This document shows, one piece after another, positions 3,378 through 5,063 of a stretch of DNA of 5,063 nucleotides (positions within the stretch are counted from its first letter, which is position 1; every line of letters begins with the position of its first letter). This stretch comes from an uncultured Catenibacterium sp. Lineage in GTDB: Bacteria > Bacillota_I > Bacilli_A > Erysipelotrichales > Coprobacillaceae. The stretch lies in assembly GCA_900764725.1 (NCBI GenBank), contig CAAFPB010000343.1, positions 1 through 5,063 of the forward strand, given 5' to 3'. Under the pieces are notes generated by a model. That model searched no databases. It was not told where the DNA came from and saw only the letters and a list, made by a program, of their open reading frames with translations. The translations under genes and the position numbers were made by a program.

Positions 3378-5063
3378 ATGAGAGTTTATAAGACTAATGA
3401 GATTAAAAACATTGCGCTGTTGGGCAGTGCGGGTAGCGGCAAGACTACACTTGCCGAGAGTATGTTGTTTGAAGCAGGCGTTATCAAGCGTAGAGGCTCT
3501 GTAGAAGCGAAGAATACGGTGAGCGACTACTTCCCAGTTGAGTTGGAATATGGCTATTCTGTGTTCCCTACAGTTTTTCATGTTGAGTGGAACAACAAGA
3601 AGCTTAATATCATTGATTGTCCTGGTAGTGATGACTTTGTGGGCGGTGCGATTACTTCTATGAATGTAACCGATCAGGCTGTTATCCTTATTAATGGTCA
3701 GTATGGTCCTGAAGTAGGTACTCAGAACAACTTCCGCTATACAGAGAAGTTGGGCAAGCCTGTTATCTTCCTGGTCAATCAGTTGGATTCCGATAAGTGT
3801 GATTTCGATAATGTCATCGCTACGATGAAGGAAATCTATGGTTCAAAGTGTGTTCAGATTCAATATCCTATTGAGACAGGTTCTGGCTTTAATGCTCTCA
3901 TTGACGTACTTCTGATGAAAAAATATTCTTGGAAGCCAGAGGGTGGTGCTCCTATTATTGAGGATATTCCTGAAGAGGAGATGGATAAGGCTTTGGAATT
4001 GCATAAAACTTTAGTTGAAGCTGCTGCAGAAAATGACGAGGGCTTGATGGAGAAATTCTTTGAAAGCGAGAGCTTGACTGAAGATGAGATGCGTGAAGGT
4101 ATCCGCAAGGGTTTGGTTACTCGTAGCATCTTCCCTGTTTTCTGTGTTTGTGCAGGTAAGTCTATGGGCGTTCACCGCTTGATGGAATTCTTGGGTAATG
4201 TTGTTCCTTTTGTTGATGATATGCCTAAATTGCATAACACTCGCGGTGAGGAGATTGTTCCTGACTCTAATGGTCCTGAAAGTATTTATTTCTTCAAGAC
4301 GGGCATGGAACCTCATATCGGTGAAGTAAGTTACTTTAAGGTAATGAGTGGTTGCGTGAAGACGGGTGATGACTTGACAAATGCTGATCGCGGCAGCAAG
4401 GAACGCATTGGACAGATTTATGCCTGTGCTGGTGCAAATCGTGTAGCTGTAGAACAGCTGAATGCCGGCGATATAGGTTGTACAGTGAAATTGAAAGATG
4501 TGAAGACCGGTAATACACTGAATGGCAAGGATACTGAATGGCGATTTGACTTTATCAAATATCCTAATCCTAAATATTCCCGTGCTATCAAGGCTGTTAA
4601 TGCTCAGGATACAGAAAAACTGATGGCTGCTCTCTTGAAGATGCGTCAGGAGGATCCTACTTGGATTGTTGAGCAGAGCAAGGAATTGCGTCAGGTTATT
4701 GTTCGTGGACAGGGTGAATTCCATCTTCGTACTTTGAAATGGCGTTTGGAAAATAATGAGAAACTCAATGTTGTCTTTGAGGAACCTCGTATTCCATATC
4801 GTGAGACTATTACCAAAAAAGCCCGTGCTGAATATCGTCATAAAAAGCAGAGTGGTGGTGCTGGTCAGTTCGGTGAGGTTCACCTCATTGTGGAGCCTTA
4901 TGCAGAAGGTATGTCTGATCCTACTTCATTCACTTTCAATGGTCAGGAGTTCAAGATGAATATCAAGAGCCGTGAGGAAGTTGACTTAGAGTGGGGTGGA
5001 AAGTTGGTTTTCCTCAACTCTGTGGTCGGTGGTGCGATTGATGCACGTTTCATGCCAGCCATC
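3378..5063 (+). CDS. fusA2: Elongation factor G paralogue (EF-G2 type), 3' end beyond the window
   Basis: The first 562 residues of a translational GTPase that moves mRNA and tRNA through the ribosome; full EF-G proteins are about 700 residues, so roughly the last 150 are missing at the window edge. The G domain (about 1-280) has P-loop G16-SAGSGKTT, switch II D80-CPGSDDF and G4 motif N134-QLD. Domain II follows (about 300-385), domain III (about 400-465, with RGQGEFHL at 443-450) and the start of domain IV (YRETI at 474, QSGGAGQFGEV at 491-501). Compared with housekeeping EF-G, the switch II DTPGHVDF reads DCPGSDDF, so the catalytic His is Ser84, and the RGITI of switch I is replaced by EYGYSVFPT. 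From memory, a similar Bacteroides thetaiotaomicron protein, EF-G2, is reported to work without GTP hydrolysis under carbon starvation; the extension to this gene is inference. The ATG at 3378 is the only one after an in-frame stop at 3354. There is no Shine-Dalgarno. Confidence 0.93.
   Translation, partial: MRVYKTNEIKNIALLGSAGSGKTTLAESMLFEAGVIKRRGSVEAKNTVSDYFPVELEYGYSVFPTVFHVEWNNKKLNIIDCPGSDDFVGGAITSMNVTDQAVILINGQYGPEVGTQNNFRYTEKLGKPVIFLVNQLDSDKCDFDNVIATMKEIYGSKCVQIQYPIETGSGFNALIDVLLMKKYSWKPEGGAPIIEDIPEEEMDKALELHKTLVEAAAENDEGLMEKFFESESLTEDEMREGIRKGLVTRSIFPVFCVCAGKSMGVHRLMEFLGNVVPFVDDMPKLHNTRGEEIVPDSNGPESIYFFKTGMEPHIGEVSYFKVMSGCVKTGDDLTNADRGSKERIGQIYACAGANRVAVEQLNAGDIGCTVKLKDVKTGNTLNGKDTEWRFDFIKYPNPKYSRAIKAVNAQDTEKLMAALLKMRQEDPTWIVEQSKELRQVIVRGQGEFHLRTLKWRLENNEKLNVVFEEPRIPYRETITKKARAEYRHKKQSGGAGQFGEVHLIVEPYAEGMSDPTSFTFNGQEFKMNIKSREEVDLEWGGKLVFLNSVVGGAIDARFMPAI

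Noticed and set aside
3860..4883. Long minus-strand frames (up to 290 codons) across the EF-G gene
   Set aside because: They are antisense to a clearly conserved EF-G reading frame. The Ser/Thr/Ile-rich translations reflect the reverse of biased EF-G codons.

Overview
The window looks like chromosomal DNA of a Bacteroidales bacterium, most likely a Prevotella/Bacteroides relative. The evidence is the promoter style (TTTG, a 20-bp spacer, then a TAnnTTTG-like box, with no Shine-Dalgarno before the genes), the AT-rich intergenic DNA, and an EF-G paralogue that closely resembles the Bacteroides/Prevotella form as I remember it. Species cannot be set from this window.

Positions ~30-1652 hold an apparently intact IS3-family insertion sequence on the minus strand. 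OrfA (HTH plus leucine zipper) is followed by OrfB (DDE integrase core, D128/D195/E231) in the -1 frame. An A7 slippery heptamer lies just before the OrfA stop, so an OrfAB fusion transposase of about 433 residues is expected. Downstream of orfB lie about 280 noncoding bases, long for this family. They hold a strong hairpin flanked by an imperfect ~35-bp direct duplication, and then, at the outer end, five copies of GTAGACACT-like sequence spaced exactly 32 bp apart. One inverted copy of the motif marks the other end, just upstream of orfA.

Positions 1653-1920 hold a small lysine/tyrosine-rich open frame (43 aa, plus strand) of unknown function right beside the IS end, and two AT-rich hairpins. 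The larger hairpin overlaps the hemW stop codon.

Positions 1921-3096 (minus) encode HemW, the radical-SAM-like heme chaperone, complete with the CxxxCxxC cluster motif and the HNxxYW heme-binding motif. Across a 281-bp divergent intergenic region with a promoter for each direction, positions 3378-5063 (plus) encode the first 562 residues of the Bacteroidetes EF-G paralogue (EF-G2 type), cut off by the window edge. Its G domain keeps the P-loop but has Ser in place of the catalytic His of switch II and lacks the usual RGITI switch I. This suggests translocation that does not depend on normal GTP hydrolysis.

I see no evidence for an entirely new multi-gene system. The signals most worth following are the 32-bp-phased terminal array of the IS and the altered GTPase centre of the EF-G paralogue.
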